From assembly GCA_018654745.1 (NCBI GenBank), contig JABILA010000071.1, positions 62,001 to 126,000 on the forward strand: DNA of 64,000 bases. Reading direction: 5' to 3'. The translations under genes and the position numbers were made by a program. This document shows, one piece after another, positions 46,841-55,665 of the stretch. A model generated the notes under the pieces. The model was not told where the DNA came from and ran no database searches. It worked only from the letters and a program-made list of their open reading frames with translations. The stretch comes from Alphaproteobacteria bacterium (GTDB taxonomy: Bacteria; Pseudomonadota; Alphaproteobacteria; UBA2966). The stretch's first letter is position 1, and every line of letters starts with the position of its first letter.

Positions 46841-46854
46841 CTGAAATTATTCAA
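46841..46854 (-). promoter_or_regulatory. Candidate FNR/NNR-type site upstream of nosZ
   Basis: Minus-strand sequence TTGAATAATTTCAG is a near-perfect inverted repeat (TTGAA-N4-TTCAg), 7 of 10 matches to the FNR consensus TTGAT-N4-ATCAA. It is 224 bases upstream of the nosZ start codon. CRP/FNR-family control by low oxygen or NO is usual for nos operons, so the site is plausible but imperfect. Confidence 0.4.
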
Positions 46855-46858
46855 GGTC

Positions 46859-46902
46859 TGAACAATAAAGGCCCCGATATACTTAAAGTATGTCAGGGCC
46901 TT
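46859..46902 (-). terminator. Terminator after the DUF1330 gene
   Basis: AAGGCCC (46868-46874) pairs with GGGCCTT (46896-46902), and an inner ATACTT/AAGTAT stem extends the hairpin. On the minus strand it is followed by TTTATTGTT, a moderate U-tract. It should shield the nosZ promoter from read-through. Confidence 0.65.
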
Positions 46903-46948
46903 ATGGCGCGTCCGTCGATGGGATGGACGTCAGACTGTGATAAGGAGT

Positions 46949-47230
46949 TTAGCCAACAATCAGAAATGTTGAATCGACGGCTTCATCCCTGTTCGGGATC
47001 AGGGCCTGATATTCGGGTGAATTGTACCAGGTCTCAGCCGCCTCAACGTCCGGGAATTTCAGGATCACGCAGCGATCATGTTCCATTTCCCCACACAGAA
47101 CAGATTTCAGATGTCCTCCGGTCACAAGTTCACCGCCATGTGCTTCAACGGTTGGGCCGGAACCGGCGCCGTAGGCCTTGAACTTCTCCGGATCGGTTAT
47201 TGTTGCGTGAATTACGACAAATGCACTCAT
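46949..47230 (-). CDS. DUF1330 domain protein
   Basis: A 93-residue ferredoxin-like alpha/beta-barrel protein of the DUF1330 family: MSAFVVIHATITDPEKF start, a GGHLKSVLCG centre and the LKFPDVEAAETWYNSPEY motif. Small proteins of this type resemble monooxygenase or isomerase folds, but the function is unknown. ATG 47230 has AGAGAG upstream. It follows the glutathione transferase gene by 19 bases, so the two are probably an operon. Confidence 0.88.
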   Translation of the reverse strand: MSAFVVIHATITDPEKFKAYGAGSGPTVEAHGGELVTGGHLKSVLCGEMEHDRCVILKFPDVEAAETWYNSPEYQALIPNRDEAVDSTFLIVG

Positions 47231-47249
47231 AATACTCTCTTTCGATGGA

Positions 47250-47879
47250 TCAGGATTTGTTGGGTTGCCACTGATTGTTTTTGAACGCTGGCAATTTGTT
47301 GAAGTGTCGGGACAAGGCAGGAAGGGCATGGGGTGCCGCCGCGCGTACCAGTTCCGGACGGATCAATGTAATGAAGTCATGCGCGACCACAGAATTTACG
47401 TCGCCAAGATTTGGATCCGGATCAAGCTTGAAGACTCTCTCCTCTGCCAGTTTTTCCAGAACTGTCAGACCCTCGGTAATCTGGTTCAGGATATGGTCCA
47501 GCCAGGGTTGGTGTACTTTTGCCGCCGGGCGGGTCAGCGTTTCATAGGATGAAGCAACCCCCTTTTCCATTACGCCAACGGCAAAGGCCGATGTGCGCAG
47601 GACTTGTCGGCGCGCGGGGCCGTCCGCTGGACACAGCGCGACTTCGCTTTCGCTTGTTTCCAGGGCGTAGTCGATTATTGCGTTGCTATCGATCAGGGCT
47701 TCACCATCGGCCAGAATCAGGGCTGGTACCCGACCCAGAGGATTGAGTTTTTTGATTTCAACCAGATCCTCCGGCTTTGAACTCGCCAGCTTACGGCGCT
47801 CAAATGCCAAACCCGACAACGCCAGCACGATGGCTGTGCGCCGTACAAAAGGGGATAAATCCCTGCCAATCAGTATCAT
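47250..47879 (-). CDS. Glutathione S-transferase family protein
   Basis: A 209-residue GST. The thioredoxin-like domain has GRDLSPFVRR with a Ser9 candidate active residue, LNPLGRVPAL with the cis-Pro, and ALIDSNAIIDY with the glutathione gamma-glutamyl site. A helical domain follows. It is paired with the DUF1330 gene. Substrate unknown. Confidence 0.87.
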   Translation of the reverse strand: MILIGRDLSPFVRRTAIVLALSGLAFERRKLASSKPEDLVEIKKLNPLGRVPALILADGEALIDSNAIIDYALETSESEVALCPADGPARRQVLRTSAFAVGVMEKGVASSYETLTRPAAKVHQPWLDHILNQITEGLTVLEKLAEERVFKLDPDPNLGDVNSVVAHDFITLIRPELVRAAAPHALPALSRHFNKLPAFKNNQWQPNKS

Positions 47880-48012
47880 CCAGCACTACTCCATCAAAAA
47901 TATCACAGAAGACAAAAAAGCATAGACTATATTTAGCCACTTGTAGATACTTGCCATCTCGGATACAAGGAAATTATGTTCCGCCCCCAACAACTGCGTG
48001 AGGAAATATACC

Positions 48013-48396
48013 ATGACCTTTAGAGAGATGTTGAAAATCATGACGCCCTTCCGGCTCGCCTTTGGCAAAGCGAACCTGGCGGGTCTGCAACGCATCTTGA
48101 CTGAAGACTTTGTCTGGCACCTGCAAACCGGTTATGGCCCCGAAGATGCGCCGACAGGGCGGGTGGTTCAAGGTGCCCAGGGTATGGTCGATGAATTGAT
48201 GTGGCGTCGGGCGAACTGGAAAAATGTCAAATATACCAGGCTTGTTGAGTCACCGGCAGGCGACAGGATATTGCAACAGTTCAGATGCTCAGGCGTAAAC
48301 GAGTACGGCAACGCATTTCATGTGGATGCGGTTGACGTCTATTCAATCGTCGACGGAAAAATCAGCAAAAAAGATACCTACTGGAAATATTTCTAA
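48013..48396 (+). CDS. SnoaL-like/NTF2-fold protein
   Basis: A 127-residue protein with the cystatin-like NTF2 fold pattern: an N-terminal helix with FGKANLAGLQRILTEDFVWH, a central GMVDELMWRR, and a C-terminal VDVYSIVDGKISKKDTYW strand pair. Such proteins are isomerases, hydrolases or ligand binders. ATG 48013 has GAGGAA 8 bases upstream and is preferred to GTG 47998. It is alone, divergent from the GST gene, and may belong to the detoxification-like neighbourhood. Confidence 0.78.
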   Translation: MTFREMLKIMTPFRLAFGKANLAGLQRILTEDFVWHLQTGYGPEDAPTGRVVQGAQGMVDELMWRRANWKNVKYTRLVESPAGDRILQQFRCSGVNEYGNAFHVDAVDVYSIVDGKISKKDTYWKYF

Positions 48397-48460
48397 AGCG
48401 GTTCAACGTCATCAGCAATCGGAAATGAGGCGGGGTGGCGGGAATTTATTCGTCGCTACC

Positions 48461-49696
48461 TTAACTTTTCAGCCATTTGCCTGACAGGAACCATTTATAG
48501 AATACGAAAAGATAGCTCCTGATGACCAGTTCGGGCGTATCGCACCCTTCTGAAACACTGATTCCGCTCAGGACCCAGCCAAGTTGCAGGGCAATTGCGC
48601 AATATGTATTTGCCTGGGCATTGGCAAGATCAGCACTACTGCGCCGATCCACGCCTTCCCCATCCAGAAGATAATCCAGCAGTAATCCCATACCAACGAG
48701 ATTAATGGGTGGCATGGCAACTTCGGCAAGTTCCCGCCCGGCCCAGGCACGTAGAAAGGGCGAGTGGCCAATCATTTTGAACGGAATGACATGGTGCACA
48801 TCACCAGCCCCCACCACATCCTCAACATAACTTTTGTGAAGATGGATAAAAGCCTTGTCAAATACCGATTCCTTGGATCCGAAATAGTAATGAATAAGGC
48901 CGTAATTAACCTTTGCCCGACTGGCCAGCTCACGCCCTGAAATCCCTGCATCCGCGCGAGATGTCAGCAAATCAGCTGCTGCTTCAATCAAAGCCCATTC
49001 CTTGGCATCAAGAACGCCATCCGGATTGACCAATGGTGTCGTCTTCAGGGATTCGTCGACAGGTCCCGGAACCAGGTTATCAGGGCAATTCGCCAGCAGG
49101 TCTTCGATCCGTTCAGCTGTCAGGGATCGCACAAGGTCCCGCTGCCTGACTGAAATCCGTATACCCTGAGCAAGCGGCTTTTCGAACACCAAAGCCCCGA
49201 TCTGCATCGACCACCAGATTGCAGCAAGACTGTGTGCAACATCTTTTGATCGATTGGGAAATTGCTTCTCCATCGAGACCGCCGCCCACTTCAACGGATT
49301 GGATCTGGCCATTTCAACTGCAATTTCCGGGGCAAAAGGATCAAGCAAAAAGTGAACATGAGCGCGCCAGAAACGCGGGTAATCGGCCAAAGCAAACGGT
49401 CTCAATGGCTGCAGGGGATCTGAGAGTTCAGCTTCAATAAAGGCGTCCCGCTCGCGCTTGTAGGCAGCGGCCAGCAAAGACGCAACTGTGCCATAGGTCT
49501 GGCCAATCAAGGTGTGATGAACGCGGGCATTCTTCGCCAGTCGACGCCCGGTAATGCTGGAGGGAGGCTGGCGACCAAGCATCTCTATCGCCGCATTCAA
49601 CATGCGGGTCGGGCCATCCAGTTTACCGCCTCTGCCGGGACGACGTGGTTCCGATTTCGGACCCGGGTCTTCTAGTTCAGTCACATCTTTTCCCAA
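48461..49696 (-). CDS. Tandem TetR-type regulator (two HTH domains in one chain)
   Basis: A 411-residue protein made of two consecutive TetR-like halves. The C-terminal half (from about residue 215) has a canonical HTH (ISGRELASRAKVNYGLIHYY then FGSKESVFDKAF). The N-terminal half (from about 30) repeats the layout with SITGRRLAKNARVHHTLIG followed by a degenerate YGTVASLLAAAYK instead of the YFxSKE signature. A single chain may act as a pseudo-dimer, perhaps on an asymmetric operator. It is divergent from the LLM monooxygenase gene, its likely target. Confidence 0.85.
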   Translation of the reverse strand: MGKDVTELEDPGPKSEPRRPGRGGKLDGPTRMLNAAIEMLGRQPPSSITGRRLAKNARVHHTLIGQTYGTVASLLAAAYKRERDAFIEAELSDPLQPLRPFALADYPRFWRAHVHFLLDPFAPEIAVEMARSNPLKWAAVSMEKQFPNRSKDVAHSLAAIWWSMQIGALVFEKPLAQGIRISVRQRDLVRSLTAERIEDLLANCPDNLVPGPVDESLKTTPLVNPDGVLDAKEWALIEAAADLLTSRADAGISGRELASRAKVNYGLIHYYFGSKESVFDKAFIHLHKSYVEDVVGAGDVHHVIPFKMIGHSPFLRAWAGRELAEVAMPPINLVGMGLLLDYLLDGEGVDRRSSADLANAQANTYCAIALQLGWVLSGISVSEGCDTPELVIRSYLFVFYKWFLSGKWLKS

Positions 49697-49822
49697 GCTC
49701 AGTCATATCTTTTCAAATGACAAATGATCGTCCTCGGCAAGTGTATAGATTTTTTTCTTGACGGCAAACTCTTCATGTGGCTAAATTTGATTATCTCCAA
49801 ATGGCTAAACAGGAAACAGTAA
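49697..49822. promoter_or_regulatory. Divergent promoter region with direct repeats
   Basis: The 126 bases between the tandem-TetR gene and the LLM oxidoreductase gene hold two TGGCTAAA direct repeats (49778-49785 and 49802-49809, 24 bases apart) around an ATTTG-N8-CAAAT inverted pair. Both lie within 45 bases of the LLM start, a good place for a repressor site. Confidence 0.4.
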
Positions 49823-50854
49823 ATGCAACACGGACTTTGTAGTTTAGGTGACCACGTCAAGGACCCGACGACAGGCAAGCGTACAACGCAAGAAGAGCGC
49901 CACCGGGATATCATGGAATATTTTCTGGCGGCTGAGCCCATGGGCTTTAATGCAGTCGTTGCCGGAGAACACCATTTCAGCGACTTCATCATGTCCGCCC
50001 CCCACATCTTTCTTGCCTGGCTGGCCGGACAAACCAAAAATCTGCGACTGGCAACGGGTATCACGCTGCTGCCGAACCACGATCCGGTCTTTCTGGCAGA
50101 AGATTTCGCCACGCTGGATGTTGTTTCGGGTGGTCGCGCTGAAATCTGGGTTGGTAAAGGCGTTGAGCCCTATAACTACGATCATTTTGGCCAGGATTTC
50201 GAAACAGAATCACACCCTCGCCAGCAAGAAGGGCTTGAGCTTCTCAAAAAGCTCTGGACCGAGGAAAACATCAACTGGGAAGGCAAGTTTCGCCCTCCTC
50301 TCAAAGGTGTAACCCTTGAGCCTCGCCCGGTTCAGAACCCGCACCCGCCTATGTATGTCGCTTGCGGCAGTGCTCTTTCAGCAGAAGTTCCCGCGAAACT
50401 GGGCATCAATATCGTGATTACAGGTCTGTCAGTCGATCTGACTGCACTTCCTGCCATGATCGACCGTTATCTGGAAGTCTGGGAAAAATCAGGACACAAG
50501 CATGAGCCTCACATTACCTTCCTGGCCCATGTTCACGTTGCGGAAACAACCCAGGAAGCGCGCGATCACCTGAAAAAATATCAATTTGACTTCCAGCGCT
50601 GGGTCTTTTCAAAGCGGATGGGTATGAAACCCGAAGACGTTGAATTGCCAGCCCGTATCACCGAACTGGACAGCCCCAATTGTGCCATTGCCTCGGGCAG
50701 TGTCCAGGAAGTTACAGACAAGGTCGGGCGTTTGATGGAAATGTCGCGGTGTGACCGTTTTATCTATCAAGGCGACTATGGTGCACAGCCCTGGAACAGG
50801 GTTATGAGCTCGCTGGAAATGTATGCCGCGAAAATCCTGCCTGAATTCAAATAG
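49823..50854 (+). CDS. LLM-class flavin-dependent oxidoreductase (luciferase-like monooxygenase)
   Basis: A 343-residue TIM-barrel monooxygenase of the bacterial luciferase superfamily. Typical stretches are AEPMGFNAVVAGEHHFSD, ATGITLLPNHDPV, EDFATLDVVSGGRAEIWVG and PHPPMYVACGS. Members use reduced FMN or F420; a flavin reductase and ribB encoded 5 kb downstream on the same strand make FMNH2 more likely. The GST gene starts 22 bases after it. Substrate unknown; desulfonation, C-C cleavage and hydroxylation are all known in the family. Confidence 0.88.
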   Translation: MQHGLCSLGDHVKDPTTGKRTTQEERHRDIMEYFLAAEPMGFNAVVAGEHHFSDFIMSAPHIFLAWLAGQTKNLRLATGITLLPNHDPVFLAEDFATLDVVSGGRAEIWVGKGVEPYNYDHFGQDFETESHPRQQEGLELLKKLWTEENINWEGKFRPPLKGVTLEPRPVQNPHPPMYVACGSALSAEVPAKLGINIVITGLSVDLTALPAMIDRYLEVWEKSGHKHEPHITFLAHVHVAETTQEARDHLKKYQFDFQRWVFSKRMGMKPEDVELPARITELDSPNCAIASGSVQEVTDKVGRLMEMSRCDRFIYQGDYGAQPWNRVMSSLEMYAAKILPEFK

Positions 50855-50876
50855 AACCAACAAGAAAGAAACCGAG

Positions 50877-51485
50877 ATGAAATTGTACTTTAGCCCTGGT
50901 GCCTGCTCACTTTCCCCGCATATCGTTTTGCGGGAAGCAGGTGCCGACTTCGACCTTCAACAGGTTGATACACGCAGCAAGGAAATGGTTGGCAGCGATA
51001 GTCTGTTTACGGACATCAACCCCAAAGGTTCCGTTCCCTTCCTGCAACTGGATGACGGCGAAGTCATCACAGAAGGTGCTGTCATTGTTCAATATATTGG
51101 CGATAAAAACCCGGAATCAGGTTTGATCCCGCCTGCAGGATCGATGGAACGTATCCGGGTGCAGGAATGGTTGAGCTTTATCGGTTCAGACCTGCACAAA
51201 GGTTTCGGCCCGATCTTCAATCCTAAATATATGCCGGAAGCAGCACCTGTCGCCAAGGGTTTGCTCGAAATACGCCTCGCCTACGTGGCTGGAGAGCTGG
51301 AAGGTAAGGATTATTTGATGGGGGACAAGTTTACCGCCCCGGACGCCTATTTGTTCACTATTCTGAACTGGGCGAAGAAAGTCGGAATTGACCTCGACCA
51401 ATGGCCGGATATTCCAGCCTACATGGCGCGTGTAGCCGGTCGGCCCGCGGTTCAGGAAACACTGAAAGCTGAAGGTTTAATCTGA
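50877..51485 (+). CDS. Beta-class glutathione S-transferase
   Basis: A 202-residue GST starting MKLYFSPGACSLSPHIVLRE; Cys10 is the characteristic beta-class residue. The NPKGSVPFLQLDDG stretch carries the cis-Pro and ITEGAVIVQYIG the gamma-glutamyl-binding site. It is cotranscribed with the LLM monooxygenase, so it may conjugate or dehalogenate a product, or protect against reactive intermediates (inference). ATG 50877 is chosen on family length. Confidence 0.92.
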   Translation: MKLYFSPGACSLSPHIVLREAGADFDLQQVDTRSKEMVGSDSLFTDINPKGSVPFLQLDDGEVITEGAVIVQYIGDKNPESGLIPPAGSMERIRVQEWLSFIGSDLHKGFGPIFNPKYMPEAAPVAKGLLEIRLAYVAGELEGKDYLMGDKFTAPDAYLFTILNWAKKVGIDLDQWPDIPAYMARVAGRPAVQETLKAEGLI

Positions 51486-51781
51486 TAAACGGGGCGGGCT
51501 AACAATCCTGTCCTGATTGCTAAAAAGGCCGGCAACCGGATCCAGTATTGGATCATGGTTGCTGGCCTGATCTGACAAAACCTGTTGATCATTGGTGGAA
51601 ACAGGTTGCTTGAAACGAAGGGTGGACATTTGTTTTTCGACAAATACCTGAAACGCGGCGAGATGAACTGCATGAGTGAGACAGCGCGAGAGGCTTCGTC
51701 CTGTTCGCGCGCCATCGCCGTCTCGTCTACGCTTCATTCCCCCATATTTCCCAATGGAACAGCCGACAGGATTGAAAGAAC
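51486..51781. other. 296-base gap with two strong hairpins
   Basis: No gene is visible. A long hairpin at 51527-51567 (11-pair outer stem GGCCGGCAACC/GGTTGCTGGCC with one G-T pair, plus inner GATCCA/TGGATC) is followed by an 8-pair stem at 51579-51607 (AACCTGTT/AACAGGTT). Only the minus-strand reading of the first has a T-run (TTTTT at 51522-51526), so it looks like a terminator facing away from the TRAP gene. The rest (51610-51781) should hold a promoter for the TRAP genes. Confidence 0.6.
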
Positions 51782-53695
51782 ATGACAAGTCTTCCAATCC
51801 GTCACGTCAGTAATATCGCAAAGATGCTGGCCTTCGCATTGGCCTTGCAGGCGATTTATGTCGCTTTTTACGGTGGCTGGGAGCCGAGTGTTCACCGTGC
51901 TGCAGCCTTGTTTTTTTGCACCTTGATCGCAATCGGTGCCATGCCGCTGGCCAGGGAATTCCCCAGCGACAACATTTTTCTCAACCACCTTTTCTGGCTG
52001 GTGGACGGGGCCAGCGCCATCATCATGGGCTTTGCTTGCTGGCGGTTTGTTGATGCCATTGACGACATGGAAAACCTGATCGCTGAATTTTCGACAGTTG
52101 ATCTTTGGGCGGCCGTAGGCGCCATCATGGTTTTGCTGGAACTAACTCGTCGCTCTTTCGGTCTTGTGCTGTCAGTGGTAGGTGGCCTGTCACTGCTTTA
52201 TTGTTTGTTCGGCCAGGACTTGCCGTGGATTTTCCAGCATTCAGGGTTTGATTTACAACAGTCCATGGAATTGATCTGGTATGGATTTCAGGGTGTCTTT
52301 GGCATCCCGACCGGCATTGTCCTTTCCCTGATCCTGATCTTTATTGTCTTTGGTGCCTTGCTGGAAGGGACGGGTGCTGGTGAAGTTCTGATCCGGATTG
52401 CATTCGCCGTAACCGGCGGCACACGCGGCGGCCCTGCCCACGCAGCTATTGTCGCCAGCGGTTTGTTTGGCGCGACCTCCGGCAGTGTAACAGCCAATGT
52501 CGTTGGCACCGGCGCCTTCACCATTCCCATGATCAAGAAGCGTGGTTTCAGTGGTGCCTTCGCCGGTGGCGTAGAAGCAGCGGCGTCGACAGGTGGCCAG
52601 ATCATGCCGCCGGTTATGGGCGTAGCGGCTTTCCTGATGGCTGACCTGACCGGTGTGCCTTATCTGACAATCTGTATCGCAGCATCTCTTCCCGCACTGC
52701 TTTATTACGGCAGTCTCTTCATTGCCGTCAGTCTGGAAGCGGGTCGTTTGGGTATCCGCAAACTGGACAAGACCGAGCGCCAGACAATATTGCCGGGTGA
52801 CATGCTGAAATCCATCATGCTGTTTGGCCCGATCGTGTTCATTATGGCCACGTTGATTTCAGGGCGTTCACCTTCAATGGCAGGCTTCTGGGCCTGTGTT
52901 TCAGCGGTTGGCTTCAGCCTTTTGCTTAATCCGGCACTACGTGCCAATCCCGGCAGACTTTATACGGCCCTCGCCCGGGGTGGTGTCGCCGGTGCCAAGA
53001 TCATGATGGCCGTCGGGACCATCGGCGTCTTGCTGGCGGTTTTGAACCTGACCGGAATTGGTATTAAATTCGCCACGGAAATTTCACAACTGGGCACCAG
53101 CAGCCTGTTTCTGGCGCTGGCGCTGGCAGCGGTGACGTGCCTGATCCTGGGCATGGGCATGCCCACATTGCCTGCGTACCTGATTATTGCCCTGGTGCTG
53201 GCACCGACAATCAAGTTGCTGGGACTTCCGGTCCTTTCCGTGCACCTGTTCATATTTTATTTCGGCATCCTGTCGGCCATAACCCCGCCGGTCGCATTGG
53301 CGGCGATCGCGGCAGCCCCCATTGCCGAGGCCAATCCGATTACAACGGCCATGAAGGCGCTGGGGCTGGCCTTTGTCGGCTTTATCATCCCGTTCGTATT
53401 CGTCTACGAACCCAGCTTACTGCTGGTGCTGGATTTCAGTTGGACAAGCTTCATTTGGGTCATGGCCCGCCTGATGCTGGCGATCTGGCTGATTTCAACA
53501 GCCGTCGTCGGCTTTGAATTCTCACATTTATCGGGCTGGTCAAGGCTTGCCCGTGCTGTCTGCGGCTTCGCCGTGTTGACGGTATTCGCGAATTTTCAAC
53601 TAGGGGCCTTCGTGCTGGGCCTTGTCATTATCGCCCTGAGTTTCAGGACAGCACGCAAAAATGATCAGCCACTGTCAGCGTCGGCAGATGGGTGA
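51782..53695 (+). CDS. TAXI-type TRAP transporter permease, fused small and large subunits
   Basis: A 637-residue membrane protein with about 16-18 predicted helices: an N-terminal DctQ-like part (to about 190) fused to a DctM-like part. The DctM portion has GTRGGPAHAAIVASGLFGAT, STGGQIMPPVMGVAAFLMA and GMGMPTLPAYLI. Such fusions work with TAXI binding proteins, one of which is encoded next. It imports an organic solute using an ion gradient. Start MTSLPIRHVSN. Confidence 0.92.
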   Translation: MTSLPIRHVSNIAKMLAFALALQAIYVAFYGGWEPSVHRAAALFFCTLIAIGAMPLAREFPSDNIFLNHLFWLVDGASAIIMGFACWRFVDAIDDMENLIAEFSTVDLWAAVGAIMVLLELTRRSFGLVLSVVGGLSLLYCLFGQDLPWIFQHSGFDLQQSMELIWYGFQGVFGIPTGIVLSLILIFIVFGALLEGTGAGEVLIRIAFAVTGGTRGGPAHAAIVASGLFGATSGSVTANVVGTGAFTIPMIKKRGFSGAFAGGVEAAASTGGQIMPPVMGVAAFLMADLTGVPYLTICIAASLPALLYYGSLFIAVSLEAGRLGIRKLDKTERQTILPGDMLKSIMLFGPIVFIMATLISGRSPSMAGFWACVSAVGFSLLLNPALRANPGRLYTALARGGVAGAKIMMAVGTIGVLLAVLNLTGIGIKFATEISQLGTSSLFLALALAAVTCLILGMGMPTLPAYLIIALVLAPTIKLLGLPVLSVHLFIFYFGILSAITPPVALAAIAAAPIAEANPITTAMKALGLAFVGFIIPFVFVYEPSLLLVLDFSWTSFIWVMARLMLAIWLISTAVVGFEFSHLSGWSRLARAVCGFAVLTVFANFQLGAFVLGLVIIALSFRTARKNDQPLSASADG

Positions 53696-53738
53696 CGATC
53701 GAAGGAAACCAAAGTGATCAATCAGGAGTATTTTTAAA

Positions 53739-54761
53739 ATGAACTTTATGAAAACTGCGATCATCAGTGCAGTTGGCTTGTCGACGGTGGTGGCGACAAC
53801 GGCAATTGCAAAAGATGTATATCTTAAAATGGATGCCTTTCCCGCCGGTAGTTCCATCGGACAGTTCGGCATCGCCTATTCGACAGTTGTACAAAAGTAC
53901 ACTGACGTAAAAATTCAGGTGTCCACGGGTAAACCAGGTACAAAATCAGCCATTGATTCAGCCAACAAACGTGTTGATCTGTTTACAACGTCCCCTGCCG
54001 TGAACTTTTTCATGCGCAAAAAAATGGCCATGTACAAAAAGGTCAAAAACTCGGATCAGATGGTCAAGGAACTACGCGGCCTGATCAACTATGGTTCTGG
54101 CCCCTATCATGTCGTTGTCTATGAAGGTTCCGGAATCAAATCCCTGAAAGATATCAAGGGCAAAAAGGTCTTCCTCGGTCCTCCAGGCTCACTTGCGGCC
54201 CGGACCACGACGCTGATGGTTGCCGGTGCAACAGGTTACAAGCCAGGTGTTGACTTTGAAGCCGTTAAATTCGACTGGCAAACAGCTGCGACAGCATTTG
54301 TTGATCGTCAAATGGATGTGATGTTCCAACCGACAACTGTGCCGAGCCCGATCATCCAACAGTTTGCACTTGTGAACAAAATCCGTTTCCTGGGTATTCC
54401 GGCAGAGGCCATGAAAACCGAAGCTGTGAAAAAGATGTTCGCGTTCCCAGGACGGGCCGTCTTTTCAATCCCCGCTGGTATCTACCCCAATCAGGTCAAC
54501 AAAAAGCCCGTTACCACGCTTACAGGCTGGGTTGGTTTGGGCACAAACAGATGGATGAGCGAAAAAGTTGCCTATGACATGACAAAGGCATTTTGGGAAC
54601 ATCTTGACGAAGTTCATGCGACCGCCAAATGGATGAGTTCCATTAACAAGGAAACGGCCCTGATGCAGATGAATATGCCGCTGCATATCGGTGCCTACAA
54701 ATATTACAAGGAAGCCGGCTTCACAATTGCCGACGCTCTTGTGCCACCGGAAGCTAAATAA
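53739..54761 (+). CDS. TAXI-family TRAP solute-binding protein
   Basis: A 340-residue periplasmic binding protein with a signal peptide (residues 1-24, ending TTAIAKD). It shows the TAXI features SSIGQFGIAYSTVVQK, KPGTKSAIDSANKRVDL and GPPGSLAARTTTLMVAGATG. TAXI proteins bind dicarboxylates, glutamate and other acids; the ligand here is unknown. It follows the permease by 43 bases. Lys-rich composition and a good ribosome site (AGGAG) suit an abundant protein. Confidence 0.92.
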   Translation: MNFMKTAIISAVGLSTVVATTAIAKDVYLKMDAFPAGSSIGQFGIAYSTVVQKYTDVKIQVSTGKPGTKSAIDSANKRVDLFTTSPAVNFFMRKKMAMYKKVKNSDQMVKELRGLINYGSGPYHVVVYEGSGIKSLKDIKGKKVFLGPPGSLAARTTTLMVAGATGYKPGVDFEAVKFDWQTAATAFVDRQMDVMFQPTTVPSPIIQQFALVNKIRFLGIPAEAMKTEAVKKMFAFPGRAVFSIPAGIYPNQVNKKPVTTLTGWVGLGTNRWMSEKVAYDMTKAFWEHLDEVHATAKWMSSINKETALMQMNMPLHIGAYKYYKEAGFTIADALVPPEAK

Positions 54762-54776
54762 ACACGGTGTTTCTGA

Positions 54777-54838
54777 AGCAACCACCTGGAAGCCTGACAC
54801 GGGCTTTCAGGTGAACTTCAAAGCCACTTCCGGTTGCT
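54777..54838 (+). other. Structured intergenic element after the TAXI binding-protein gene
   Basis: An outer AGCAACC/GGTTGCT stem (54777-54783 with 54832-54838) encloses a 12-pair hairpin (54783-54794 with 54802-54813, one G-T pair). There is no T-run, so this is not a standard terminator. It could stabilise the binding-protein mRNA or act as a processing site between the transporter and ribB genes. Confidence 0.45.
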
Positions 54839-54943
54839 GAGATTCGTTGCCGATAAAAAAATTTTGCCAATTTCACAATTTACGCGACCCCAATCTCATC
54901 AAATCCTGCTTCGCAATCCCGGCCTTCACCAAGGAGACATCCG

Positions 54944-55657
54944 ATGAATACTCACTTTCTTTCCAACGATAATCGCTCTGAAGGTTCGCCCATATCACCC
55001 ATCGAGGAGATCATCGCGGACATCAAAGCCGGGAAAATGGTTGTACTGGTAGATGACGAAGACCGGGAAAATGAAGGGGATCTGGTCATCGCCGCCGAAC
55101 ATGCGGATGCCAGCCAGATCAATTTTATGGCCCGACAGGGCTGCGGATTGATCTGCCTTACCCTGACAGAAGAACGTGCAGACCAGTTTGAACTTGGCCC
55201 CATGACAGGAAACAACACAGACCCGCACGGCACCGCGTTTACGGTTTCCATCGATGCAAAGCATGGCATTTCAACCGGTATCTCAGCCGGTGATCGCGCG
55301 ACAACCATCGACGTATTGCTGCAGGAAGACGGCCATGCAGGCGACCTGGTATCACCGGGGCATCTGTTTCCCCTGATTGCCCGCGATGGCGGCGTCCTCG
55401 AACGTGCCGGTCACACGGAAGCCTCAGTAGACCTGGCCGTCATTGCAGGTCTGAAACCGGCCGCTGTGATCTGTGAAATCATGAATGAAGACGGCACCAT
55501 GGCCCGCCTGCCTGATCTGACATTATTTGCCGCCAAACATGAATTGAAAATCGGCGCAATTGAGGATTTGATTGCCTGGCGCGCCAAAGAACAATTGATG
55601 TCCGCACTGATGAGCGAGAAAGCCAGGCATTCATCCTGTCAACAATTGGTATCGTGA
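54944..55657 (+). CDS. ribB: 3,4-dihydroxy-2-butanone-4-phosphate synthase
   Basis: A 237-residue stand-alone DHBP synthase, converting ribulose 5-phosphate to the four-carbon precursor of riboflavin. The metal and active-site block is [11 protein letters not shown] (near 37-47), followed by [19 protein letters not shown] and [12 protein letters not shown] with [12 protein letters not shown]. No GTP cyclohydrolase II domain is fused. It overlaps or nearly abuts the flavin reductase gene, so its role here may be extra flavin supply for a flavin-dependent monooxygenase. No FMN riboswitch is seen upstream. Confidence 0.95.
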   Translation: MNTHFLSNDNRSEGSPISPIEEIIADIKAGKMVVLVDDEDRENEGDLVIAAEHADASQINFMARQGCGLICLTLTEERADQFELGPMTGNNTDPHGTAFTVSIDAKHGISTGISAGDRATTIDVLLQEDGHAGDLVSPGHLFPLIARDGGVLERAGHTEASVDLAVIAGLKPAAVICEIMNEDGTMARLPDLTLFAAKHELKIGAIEDLIAWRAKEQLMSALMSEKARHSSCQQLVS

Positions 55658-55665
55658 GGTGTGTT

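Larger units (their letters stand above)
46618..46948. other. nosZ control region
   Basis: This 331-base stretch has no gene. It contains a candidate FNR/NNR-family site at 46841-46854, the terminator of the DUF1330 gene at 46868-46902, and presumably the nosZ promoter between 46650 and 46830. I could not place -35/-10 elements with confidence. Confidence 0.6.

Noticed and set aside
54762-54943. FMN riboswitch upstream of ribB
   Set aside because: The conserved RFN sequence boxes are not present; only a simple nested stem-loop is seen.
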